Source of the DNA: Chitinophaga flava
GTDB lineage: Bacteria > Bacteroidota > Bacteroidia > Chitinophagales > Chitinophagaceae
Assembly (NCBI RefSeq): GCF_003308995.1
Contig: NZ_QFFJ01000002.1
Location: 1,550,001-1,614,000, forward strand
Length of the DNA stretch: 64,000 bases
Direction of reading: 5' to 3'
Below, in pieces: positions 33,948-41,624 of the stretch. Both the position numbers and the translations under genes were made by a program. Positions within the stretch are counted from its first letter, which is position 1. Each line of letters opens with the position of its first letter. The notes beneath the pieces are model-generated. The model ran no database searches. It was given only the letters and a program-made list of their open reading frames with translations, and was not told where the DNA came from.

Positions 33948-34706
33948 ATGGGATTTGAGGAAAGAAAACGCAAAATTTTAAAACTGCTGGACCAGGAAGA
34001 GAGTAAAGAAGTGCAGGAGATAGCAGACAAGCTGGGCATCTCGGCCATTACCATCCGGCGTGATCTGCAGCAACTGGCTACAGAAGGGCTGTTGGTACGC
34101 ACTCACGGAGGAGCGATGAAAGCGCCGCCACTGCATCCGTTTTCTGCCTTTGTTGATAAAGCCGGTGTGGCACAGGAAAATAAGCAGCATATCGGTAAAC
34201 TGGCCGCTGCACAGGTAAAGCCGGGTGATACGCTCTTCATGGACTGCGGCAGCACCGTGTTTGCCATGTGTCCCTACCTGAAAAAAACAGGCCCTCTGAG
34301 GATCATCACTAATTCATTGCCAGTACTGGCAGCGTTTATGGATACTGACCAGATCACCGTAAACCTGATTGGTGGCGAGGTAGACAGGGAAAGGAAAGCA
34401 GTTCACGGACAGCGGGCATTACAGCATATTGAAAGTTATCATGCTGTCAAAGCTTTCATCGGCACTGATGGGCTATCGGTCAAAAACGGTCTCACCGCTT
34501 TCAGCGAAAAAGAAGCCGGTATCAGCAAAGCCATGGCCACACAGGCGGACACGGTCTATCTCCTCTGTGATTCCTCCAAAATCGGAAAAGACAGCTATCT
34601 GAAATATGCACCCCTCAGCCTGGTTGATTTTCTGGTGACAGACCATCAGCTACCCGCTACTATGGCCGCACAACTGAAAGCAGGAGGGGTACGGCTTATT
34701 TCCTGA
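33948..34706 (+). CDS. DeoR/GlpR-family transcriptional repressor
   Basis: 252 residues. The N-terminal DeoR helix-turn-helix (about 5-60) contains EIADKLGISAITIRRDLQQL followed by the typical THGGA motif. The C-terminal sugar-phosphate isomerase-like sensing domain (about 80-245) shows DCGSTVFAMCPYLKKTGPLR, FIGTDGLSVKNGLTAFSEKE and LLCDSSKIGKDSYLKYAPLS. Family members release their operator when a phosphorylated sugar binds. Here the divergent gene is the nucleotide-sugar hydrolase, so a mannose- or sugar-phosphate signal is plausible. The gene starts 12 bases beyond the TTTTGATCAAAA palindrome. Confidence 0.93.
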   Translation: MGFEERKRKILKLLDQEESKEVQEIADKLGISAITIRRDLQQLATEGLLVRTHGGAMKAPPLHPFSAFVDKAGVAQENKQHIGKLAAAQVKPGDTLFMDCGSTVFAMCPYLKKTGPLRIITNSLPVLAAFMDTDQITVNLIGGEVDRERKAVHGQRALQHIESYHAVKAFIGTDGLSVKNGLTAFSEKEAGISKAMATQADTVYLLCDSSKIGKDSYLKYAPLSLVDFLVTDHQLPATMAAQLKAGGVRLIS

Positions 34707-34715
34707 AAAACACGC

Positions 34716-34723
34716 TATTTTTG
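34716..34723 (+). promoter_or_regulatory. -7 element before the SNF2 helicase gene
   Basis: TATTTTTG fits TAnnTTTG and ends 4 bases before the ATG at 34728. This would make the helicase message essentially leaderless, unless it is read through from the DeoR gene (21-base gap). Confidence 0.4.
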
Positions 34724-34727
34724 ACGG

Positions 34728-37700
34728 ATGATTAATGAAGCCTGGTACTTGCAGCGGTATCAATCACAGCAGGACGATGTGCGGCTGGTGATAGATGTGC
34801 TCTCCATATATCTTTATCCGTTAGATAAACACGCATTGTATGATGCCATTCAGCTGGTAGCGCCCATGACACGGCTGCGGCTGGATGAGGTTATACAGGA
34901 ACTCCGGGAACAGGAACTGTTACAGTTGAACATCAACGGTCATTTCAGCCTGGCCGCAGCGCTCAACTTCGGCCTGTTCCCTTCCAATATCATACGCCCG
35001 GAATATCAGACCGTGCTGGACCGCTCCCGCCGCGCGCTGCATGCGTTTTATTCACTCAATGCACGGCTGCAGGATTTACAACAATTACTCACTGCTTATT
35101 TTACAGGCGATCGTTATCTGTTGTCGCCACCAATCAGAAGGATGGAACTGGAGCTGTCGGAGTATCAGCCATGGCTGTCCTATCTGCTCTTTTTCCCTGC
35201 TTATGAAGGATTGCTGCAGCTTTTCAGCGAAACTTCCATAGACAGCATCTTTACTTTTGCAGTGAAATATCATCTGTTACAACTGCCTCCCATGGAGGAT
35301 TTGCAGGCTTTTGAACAAAGGCAGTCGTATCGTTTTCCGGAGTTACAGCTGTTGCAGGGCGATCTGCATACACCTTTCGGAGATATTACAGCTGATGATC
35401 TCTATGGAAATGCTGTCGTAGCACTTTACAAGGGAAATCCGGCAGAAGCACTGACCATCTTCGAAAAAGGTATCAAACGTCAACGGCAGTACGATAAAAA
35501 GAACACGTTGCCAGTGTCTCCCTTGTTTGCCTTTTATTATGCGCTCACGCTCATACTATTGCCGGGAGAGAAAAGTAATCCCCTCATCACTAAAATCCTC
35601 ACGGCCTACGAAAGAAAACTATTTCCGGCAGTCACACCTGCCATCTGCCTGTTGTATCTGCATGCCGGCAAAAAGGAAAAGGCCGACAATCTGTTGCTGG
35701 TACTGCTGGAACGGAATGATCAACCACTGCTGAGCTATCTGTCTGTTATCACGCTGCAATTGTTGAACTCACGCAGCAAACTGCTGATCACTTTCCGGGT
35801 GAATGCCGATGTGTTGTTGCGAAAAGGTATGGAAAGACATTACCGCCTGCTCACTTACGAATACCTGTATTTATTCAGGGATGCCGGTTACGCGGGTTAC
35901 GCGCCCGCATTTACGGCGGCTGCGGCTGTTGTACGTTATGCACCCGCGCTGTCATTGGTGCGGCATACAGCTGACTGGGAGCGTTTGCTGAATACATTGC
36001 TTACACCGGATGATCCTGGAGCTAAGGCGAAAGTCGCGCCTGCCCAGCGATTGATATATCTTGTAGACTTCGATCATTATAAGCTGCAGCCTGTATTGCA
36101 AACTGCCTCTGGTGATGGTTCCTGGAGCAGCGGCCGTCAGGTACCACTGAGGAAACTGAAAGAGGGAAGGGCGGAAGCGATGACAGACCAGGACCGTCGT
36201 ATCGGTTCCGCGGTACAGAAGGACCATTATTACAATCACGATGGTGAAGCTTTTTCTTTTGATAATACTGTATGGGAAGAAATTGCAGGTCATCCTTATC
36301 TTTTCCTGGAAGATAATCCCGCTGTTCCGGTAGAGATCCTGAAAGGCGGGCCGGAACTAATAGTGAGTAATAACGGTAAGGGATATACGTTTAGTGCCAA
36401 TATAGAAGATTATGTCAGTGATATAGTTTTTGTGAGAGAAACACCTACACGTCTAAAAATCATACGGCTTACACCGCAGCAACGACGGGTGTTACAAACA
36501 CTGTCGCAGGTGCCGGTGGTGCCGGCAGAAGGCCGCGACAAACTCATGCAGGTACTGAAAAGTATCGGCGCACATCTCACTATTCATTCTGATCTGGGCG
36601 ACGGCGCTATTAACATCCGCAGGAAAGAAGGTGATCCCCGCATAGTGATACAGCTGCTGCCGCTGGGGACCGGCCTGAAGGCGGCCCTGTTTGTAAAGCC
36701 TTTTACCATGGATCCGCCTTATTGCAAGCCTGGTGCAGGTGCTGCTCATATTATCGGTGTGAGCAATGGTGAACGCTGGCAGGCAACCCGCGATCTGGAG
36801 CTGGAAAAAAACAATGAGGCGCGGCTCACGGAAATGATACAACAGATCGTACCACAGGAACTGCTCGCTGATACACTTGTTTTTGAAGATCCGGTCGACT
36901 GTTTGGAGCTGCTGGACCTGATCCGTAGTCACCCCGACCTGGTAAGGGCGGAATGGCCGGAGGGCGAACGGTACAAGGTGAAGGAAGAAGTCAACTTCTC
37001 TCATGTGGCCATCTCCCTGAAAGAAAAAGGACATTGGTTCCTCTGTGACGGAGAAATAAGGGTAGATGAAAACCTGGTGTTTACCTTCCGCGAACTCCTG
37101 GATACCCGGCGTATTGTAAAAAAACGTTTTCTCGCATTACACAATGGTGAGTTTATCGCACTGACGAATGACTTACGTAAACGCCTCAACGAACTGGCCA
37201 GTTTCGCCATCCAGGACCCGAAAGGAGTAGGCATCCCCCGTTATGCGGCCCCCATGCTCGACGACTGGCTGGGAGAGGTTGGCAGAATGGAAGTAGATGC
37301 TGCCTGGAGCGCGTTTATCCGTAAACGTGATATGGCCATGGAATTGAACCCTGCAGTGCCTGTCACCTTACAAACTACCTTACGCCCTTATCAGGAAGAG
37401 GGCTTCCGCTGGATGGCCCACCTGGCAGCCTGGGGCGCCGGCGCCTGCCTCGCGGATGATATGGGACTTGGAAAAACCGTACAGGCTATCGCGTTATTAT
37501 TGCACAGAGCCGCAGAAGGACCTGCGCTGGTGATATGCCCTGCATCGGTATTGCCCAACTGGATGAGTGAAATCAACCGTTTTGCTCCTTCTCTCAACAT
37601 TATACAACTACCTACCGGTAAACGTGCCGCCCTGATCAAAAATGCTGGCGCCTTTGATGTGGTGATCACCACTTATGGTATTTTACAGTCAGAAGCTAAA

Positions 37701-38753
37701 CTATTCGCCGCTGACAAGTGGACTACGGCAGTACTGGATGAAGCACATACCATCAAAAACTACCAGACCAAAACCTCTAAAGCTGCCATGGCCCTGCAGG
37801 CCGGTTTCAGACTGATGCTAACGGGAACGCCTATACAAAATCATATGGGCGAAATATGGAATCTCTTTAACTTCCTCAACCCCGGTCTGCTTGGAACATT
37901 GGATCATTTCAATGAACAGTTTGTATTCCCCAGCGTGCGTAATCCGGAGAGCACTGTAAAACAGCATCTCAAAAGATTACTGGCGCCGTTTATGCTGCGT
38001 CGTACCAAAACGGCTGTGCTGGACGAACTGCCTTCCAAAACGGAGATCACCCGGCTGGTGGATCTGTCTTACGAAGAGATGTCTCTTTACGAAGCTATCC
38101 GTCGTAAAGCTGTAGAGGCGCTCAAGATACCTGAAGATAATCTGGGCCGCCGGCAGATGAAAGCCCTGGCGGAAATCAGCCGGTTGCGTATGGCTGCCTG
38201 TCATCCTCAGCTGGTAGATGGAGAAAGCAATATCACCTCTTCCAAACTCAATGCTTTTATGGATATTGTACAGGAGCTGGTGTCCAATAACCACCGGGCG
38301 CTGGTGTTCAGTCAGTTTGTGCGCCACCTGGAGCTGGTGAAAGCCGCGCTGGATAGGGAAGGGATCACCTACCTGTATCTGGACGGTTCTACACCGATAT
38401 CACAGCGAGAGCAGCGTGTAAAGGATTTTCAGGCCGGCAAAGGACAGCTGTTCCTGATCAGCCTGAAAGCCGGTGGGGTAGGGCTTAACCTCACCGCAGC
38501 CGATTACGTGGTACATATGGACCCCTGGTGGAACCCTGCCATTGAAGAACAGGCCTCTGATCGTGCACATCGTATCGGACAAACCAGACCTGTTACTATA
38601 TATCGCCTGGTAGCACGACAAACTATCGAAGAAAAAATCATTGCCCTGCATCATAACAAACGTGATCTGGCCGACAGGCTGCTGGAAGGCAGTGATCAAT
38701 CGGGTCGCCTTTCTGCGGAAGAGCTGATGGACCTGATTGCGGTAGGATACTGA
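34728..38753 (+). CDS. SNF2/Rad54-type DEAD/DEAH helicase
   Basis: 1341 residues. The first 880 residues are a low-similarity helical region with no motif I recognise, probably a substrate- or complex-binding domain. The SNF2 ATPase starts at TLRPYQEEGFRWM (about 882): motif I DDMGLGKT (about 909), motif II DEAH (about 1003), motif III TGTPIQN (about 1030), LRRTK, then helicase C with FSQFVRHLELV, DGSTPISQREQRV and DRAHRIGQT (about 1277). Bacterial SNF2 proteins translocate on duplex DNA and remodel bound proteins, including RNA polymerase. The Q-motif-like TLRPYQ is intact, as are all core motifs, so it should be active. The gene lies 21 bases after the DeoR gene. Confidence 0.93.
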   Translation: MINEAWYLQRYQSQQDDVRLVIDVLSIYLYPLDKHALYDAIQLVAPMTRLRLDEVIQELREQELLQLNINGHFSLAAALNFGLFPSNIIRPEYQTVLDRSRRALHAFYSLNARLQDLQQLLTAYFTGDRYLLSPPIRRMELELSEYQPWLSYLLFFPAYEGLLQLFSETSIDSIFTFAVKYHLLQLPPMEDLQAFEQRQSYRFPELQLLQGDLHTPFGDITADDLYGNAVVALYKGNPAEALTIFEKGIKRQRQYDKKNTLPVSPLFAFYYALTLILLPGEKSNPLITKILTAYERKLFPAVTPAICLLYLHAGKKEKADNLLLVLLERNDQPLLSYLSVITLQLLNSRSKLLITFRVNADVLLRKGMERHYRLLTYEYLYLFRDAGYAGYAPAFTAAAAVVRYAPALSLVRHTADWERLLNTLLTPDDPGAKAKVAPAQRLIYLVDFDHYKLQPVLQTASGDGSWSSGRQVPLRKLKEGRAEAMTDQDRRIGSAVQKDHYYNHDGEAFSFDNTVWEEIAGHPYLFLEDNPAVPVEILKGGPELIVSNNGKGYTFSANIEDYVSDIVFVRETPTRLKIIRLTPQQRRVLQTLSQVPVVPAEGRDKLMQVLKSIGAHLTIHSDLGDGAINIRRKEGDPRIVIQLLPLGTGLKAALFVKPFTMDPPYCKPGAGAAHIIGVSNGERWQATRDLELEKNNEARLTEMIQQIVPQELLADTLVFEDPVDCLELLDLIRSHPDLVRAEWPEGERYKVKEEVNFSHVAISLKEKGHWFLCDGEIRVDENLVFTFRELLDTRRIVKKRFLALHNGEFIALTNDLRKRLNELASFAIQDPKGVGIPRYAAPMLDDWLGEVGRMEVDAAWSAFIRKRDMAMELNPAVPVTLQTTLRPYQEEGFRWMAHLAAWGAGACLADDMGLGKTVQAIALLLHRAAEGPALVICPASVLPNWMSEINRFAPSLNIIQLPTGKRAALIKNAGAFDVVITTYGILQSEAKLFAADKWTTAVLDEAHTIKNYQTKTSKAAMALQAGFRLMLTGTPIQNHMGEIWNLFNFLNPGLLGTLDHFNEQFVFPSVRNPESTVKQHLKRLLAPFMLRRTKTAVLDELPSKTEITRLVDLSYEEMSLYEAIRRKAVEALKIPEDNLGRRQMKALAEISRLRMAACHPQLVDGESNITSSKLNAFMDIVQELVSNNHRALVFSQFVRHLELVKAALDREGITYLYLDGSTPISQREQRVKDFQAGKGQLFLISLKAGGVGLNLTAADYVVHMDPWWNPAIEEQASDRAHRIGQTRPVTIYRLVARQTIEEKIIALHHNKRDLADRLLEGSDQSGRLSAEELMDLIAVGY

Positions 38754-38761
38754 TATCCTGT

Positions 38762-39517
38762 TTAGGGTTGTGGGCTGGTGCTGGTCCATCCGCCGTCGAT
38801 CACGAGGCTTTGGCCGGTAATATGCCTGGCCTGGTCCGAAACGAGAAACAGCGCGGCCTGGGCTATATCAGCCGTATAAGCGGGTCGGCCCATCGGTGTC
38901 AACCTCGACCAGGTATCGGCATAACCAGGTTCGGATAAGGTCCGTTCTGTGAGCGTAGCTCCTGGCGCAATCGTATTGACGGTAATCTTAAAAGGAGACA
39001 ATTCAATTACCAGGTTTTTAGCCAGCATTTCGAGGGCTGCCTTGCTCATACCATAGGCGGCAAGGTCTTTATGAGCCTGGTGGCCGGTTACGGAGGAAGT
39101 AAAAAGTATAGCACCACCTTGTTGTTGTTTTTTCATTTGGTTGGCAGCTGCTTGTGCCAGGAAAAAGGTGCCTGCCAGATTCACCTGCATCACCCGGTTG
39201 AAGGCTTCCGGTGTATAGGTGAAGAAATCGCCGAACAATGTGATGCCGGCATTGGCGATAACAATATCCAGGCGGCCATACTGTGTAACGGCGGTGTTGA
39301 CCATTTGCTGTATAAACACGAGGTCACTGGCGTCGCCCGGAAAGGACATGCACTGGCCCTTTTCAGCTGTAATGGTCTGCGTGGCCTGTTGAGCAAGTGC
39401 GGCATCCATATCATTTAAAATGACTGCAATGCCGGCTGCTGCCAGCTGACGGCATATTTCAAATCCAATACCCTGGCCTGCGCCGGTCACAATGGCCACT
39501 TTTTGTGCTGTTTTCAT
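38762..39517 (-). CDS. Short-chain dehydrogenase, probable partner of the dehydratase
   Basis: 251 residues with complete SDR motifs: TGAGQGIG, IANAG, FTSSVTGHQ with the catalytic Ser, YGMSKAAL with Tyr-x3-Lys and the ITGQSLVIDGGW ending. FabG-like by shape. Since it follows the IlvD/Edd-type dehydratase by 15 bases on the same strand, it probably acts on the sugar acid before it (2-keto-3-deoxy acid or aldonate oxidation) in a sugar-acid pathway. This is context, not proof. It overlaps nothing but is only 8 bases from the convergent helicase stop. Confidence 0.9.
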   Translation of the reverse strand: MKTAQKVAIVTGAGQGIGFEICRQLAAAGIAVILNDMDAALAQQATQTITAEKGQCMSFPGDASDLVFIQQMVNTAVTQYGRLDIVIANAGITLFGDFFTYTPEAFNRVMQVNLAGTFFLAQAAANQMKKQQQGGAILFTSSVTGHQAHKDLAAYGMSKAALEMLAKNLVIELSPFKITVNTIAPGATLTERTLSEPGYADTWSRLTPMGRPAYTADIAQAALFLVSDQARHITGQSLVIDGGWTSTSPQP

Positions 39518-39532
39518 AACGGGAATATTTAT

Positions 39533-41248
39533 TTAGTGAGAATCCCGGGCGACATCGCTACCGGAACTTCCTTTCAGAAAATCGAGGTCGGCGCCCAGGT
39601 GGGCCTGTTCTACATGTTGCTGGTACAGCTGTACATAACCCCGCTGTGCTACCGGATAGGAAGGTTGCCAGGCTGCTTTTCTTCTGGCTATTTCTTCAGG
39701 AGAAATAGCAGCATTGAGTGTTCGTCCGGCTACATCGATGGTGATCATATCACCATCCTGCAGAATGGCCAATGTACCGCCGGCTGCGGCTTCCGGAGAT
39801 ACATGCAGCACTACCGTGCCAAAGCCGGTGCCACTCATACGTCCGTCTGAGATCCTGACCATATCAGTAACCCCTTGTGCCAGCAGTTTGGCAGGCAGCC
39901 CCATATTACCTACCTCCGGCATGCCCGGATACCCTTTCGGACCAACGTTTTTCAACACCAGCACACTGTTTTCATCTACCTCCAGCTGAGGATCATCGAT
40001 GCGGCGTTTGTAGTCATCTATATCTTCAAAGACCACCGCCCTGCCGGTATGCTGCATCAGCCGTGGAGTGGCCGCCGATGGCTTGAGTACTGCGCCCTGC
40101 TCGCAGATATTGCCTTTCAGGACCACAATACCGGACACATTGTTGAAGGGTGTTTCAAGAGAAGTGACAACCTCTTTATTATAGCTCACAGCATGGCGGT
40201 AATTGTCACCGATAGTATTGCTATTAGCGGTCAGACAGTCTTTATGCAGATGGGGGAGCAGGGCATTCATCACCGCAGGTAGTCCGCCCGCATAATACAG
40301 GTCTTCCATAAAATATAGTCCTGACGGCTGGAGATTGGCCAGCAGGGGGATATTGGTAGACCAGCAGTCGATATCTTCCAGGGTTACGTTGACGCCTATA
40401 CGTCCGGCGATAGCCAGCAAATGCACTACAAAATTGGTAGATCCACCGATGGCGGCATTAACCATAATAGCATTCTCAAAAGCCTCACGGGTAAGGATAT
40501 CCGAAGGCCGGCGATTGTCCCGGACCATCTTCACGATCTCCATGCCCGACAGATGGGCCAGCACCTTACGGGCCGCATCCGGCGCCGGAATAGCTGCATT
40601 TTGTGGCAGCGACAGTCCCAGCGCCTCCACCATACAAGCCATCGTAGACGCAGTACCCATCACCGCACAATGCCCGTCGCTTCTACACATGCCAGCCTCC
40701 GCCATCGCCAGTTCCTCGGTGCTCATCTTCCCGGAACGCAACTCTTCGCTGAACCGCCATATGTCACTGGTGCCAATACTTCTTCCCATATGCCTTCCCG
40801 TTAGCATCGCACCACCTGATACTACTATCGTAGGCAGATTGACACTGCAGGCTCCCATTACCAGCGCGGGCGTCGTCTTATCACATCCACAAAGTAGTAC
40901 CACCCCGTCTAACGGGTTGGCACGTACGGACTCTTCCACATCCATGCTCACCAGGTTGCGATACAGCATTGCCGTAGGTTTGATCAGTGTCTCCCCCAGT
41001 GACATCACCGGAAACTCCAGCGGATAACCACCCGCCTCTATAACCCCCCGTTTTACCGATTCCGCCAGCTCCCTGAAATGGGAATTGCAAGGCGTTAGTT
41101 CAGACCAGGTATTACAGATGCCAATTACAGGTTTCCCTTCCAGCTCGTGGGCCGGAATGCCCTGTTTCTTCAGCCATGCGCGATATATAAAGCCGTCTTT
41201 GCCTTCCCGGGCAAACCATTGGCTGCTTCTTAATATTTGTTGCTCCAT
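39533..41248 (-). CDS. IlvD/Edd-family dehydratase, pentonate or aldonate type
   Basis: 571 residues, the usual size. The opening SQWFAREGKDGFIYRAWLKK is typical of L-arabonate/D-xylonate-type sugar-acid dehydratases and not of IlvD. ICNTWSELTPCNSHFRELAE, LLCGCDKTTPALVMGACSVN and MCRSDGHCAVMGTAST hold the Fe-S ligand cysteines and substrate loops. The C-terminal SDGRMSGTGFGTVVLHVSPE is the conserved active-site segment. Such enzymes turn an aldonic acid into the 2-keto-3-deoxy acid. The gene is first in a pair with the SDR. Exact substrate cannot be read from sequence. A REP-like element lies just upstream (41269). Confidence 0.92.
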   Translation of the reverse strand: MEQQILRSSQWFAREGKDGFIYRAWLKKQGIPAHELEGKPVIGICNTWSELTPCNSHFRELAESVKRGVIEAGGYPLEFPVMSLGETLIKPTAMLYRNLVSMDVEESVRANPLDGVVLLCGCDKTTPALVMGACSVNLPTIVVSGGAMLTGRHMGRSIGTSDIWRFSEELRSGKMSTEELAMAEAGMCRSDGHCAVMGTASTMACMVEALGLSLPQNAAIPAPDAARKVLAHLSGMEIVKMVRDNRRPSDILTREAFENAIMVNAAIGGSTNFVVHLLAIAGRIGVNVTLEDIDCWSTNIPLLANLQPSGLYFMEDLYYAGGLPAVMNALLPHLHKDCLTANSNTIGDNYRHAVSYNKEVVTSLETPFNNVSGIVVLKGNICEQGAVLKPSAATPRLMQHTGRAVVFEDIDDYKRRIDDPQLEVDENSVLVLKNVGPKGYPGMPEVGNMGLPAKLLAQGVTDMVRISDGRMSGTGFGTVVLHVSPEAAAGGTLAILQDGDMITIDVAGRTLNAAISPEEIARRKAAWQPSYPVAQRGYVQLYQQHVEQAHLGADLDFLKGSSGSDVARDSH

Positions 41249-41268
41249 GATGCTTAATATACAAATTT

Positions 41269-41506
41269 CCCAGGACTAAAGTCCTGGGCTATATTGGATG
41301 GGTTGGTACGGAGGATTTTATTTAACAGGGGGGTAAGTTAAAGTAATGGACTGGATTAGATTTTATCTCAACAAGACATTCATCCATAACTTCCAGCTAA
41401 TAAATAGCTAGTACATTCTAATAAATTTAAGCTAGCAAAATACCCCTTGCCTAATAAAAACCCCCGTACTAACCCATCCAATATAGCCCAGGGCTTTAGC
41501 CCTGGG
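41269..41506. repeat. 238-bp REP/MITE-like element with terminal inverted repeats
   Basis: Each end carries a CCCAGG...CCTGGG hairpin of 20 bases: CCCAGGACTAAAGTCCTGGG (41269-41288) and CCCAGGGCTTTAGCCCTGGG (41487-41506). The sequence inside each hairpin (41289-41311, and 41464-41486 inverted) is also shared; the 43-base ends match at 40 positions. Two of the three differences are a paired A-T to G-C change inside the hairpin, so the stem is kept. No coding sequence lies inside. Promoter elements of the next gene (41625) may lie to its right. Confidence 0.8.
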
Positions 41507-41624
41507 ACAAGATAAATAGGATTTGTATTTAACAGATGTTTATCAGATGGTATATATTATTTTCCATTTTTATTATGGAATTTGGTTTCCCTATCATTTA
41601 GTACCAAACCCATAGTAGCCCACG
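41507..41624. other. Upstream region of the outer-membrane protein gene
   Basis: 118 bases, AT-rich. A weak TTCCAT (41572-41577)/ATGGAA (41585-41590) inverted repeat is present. No exact TAnnTTTG element was found, so the promoter cannot be placed. Confidence 0.3.
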
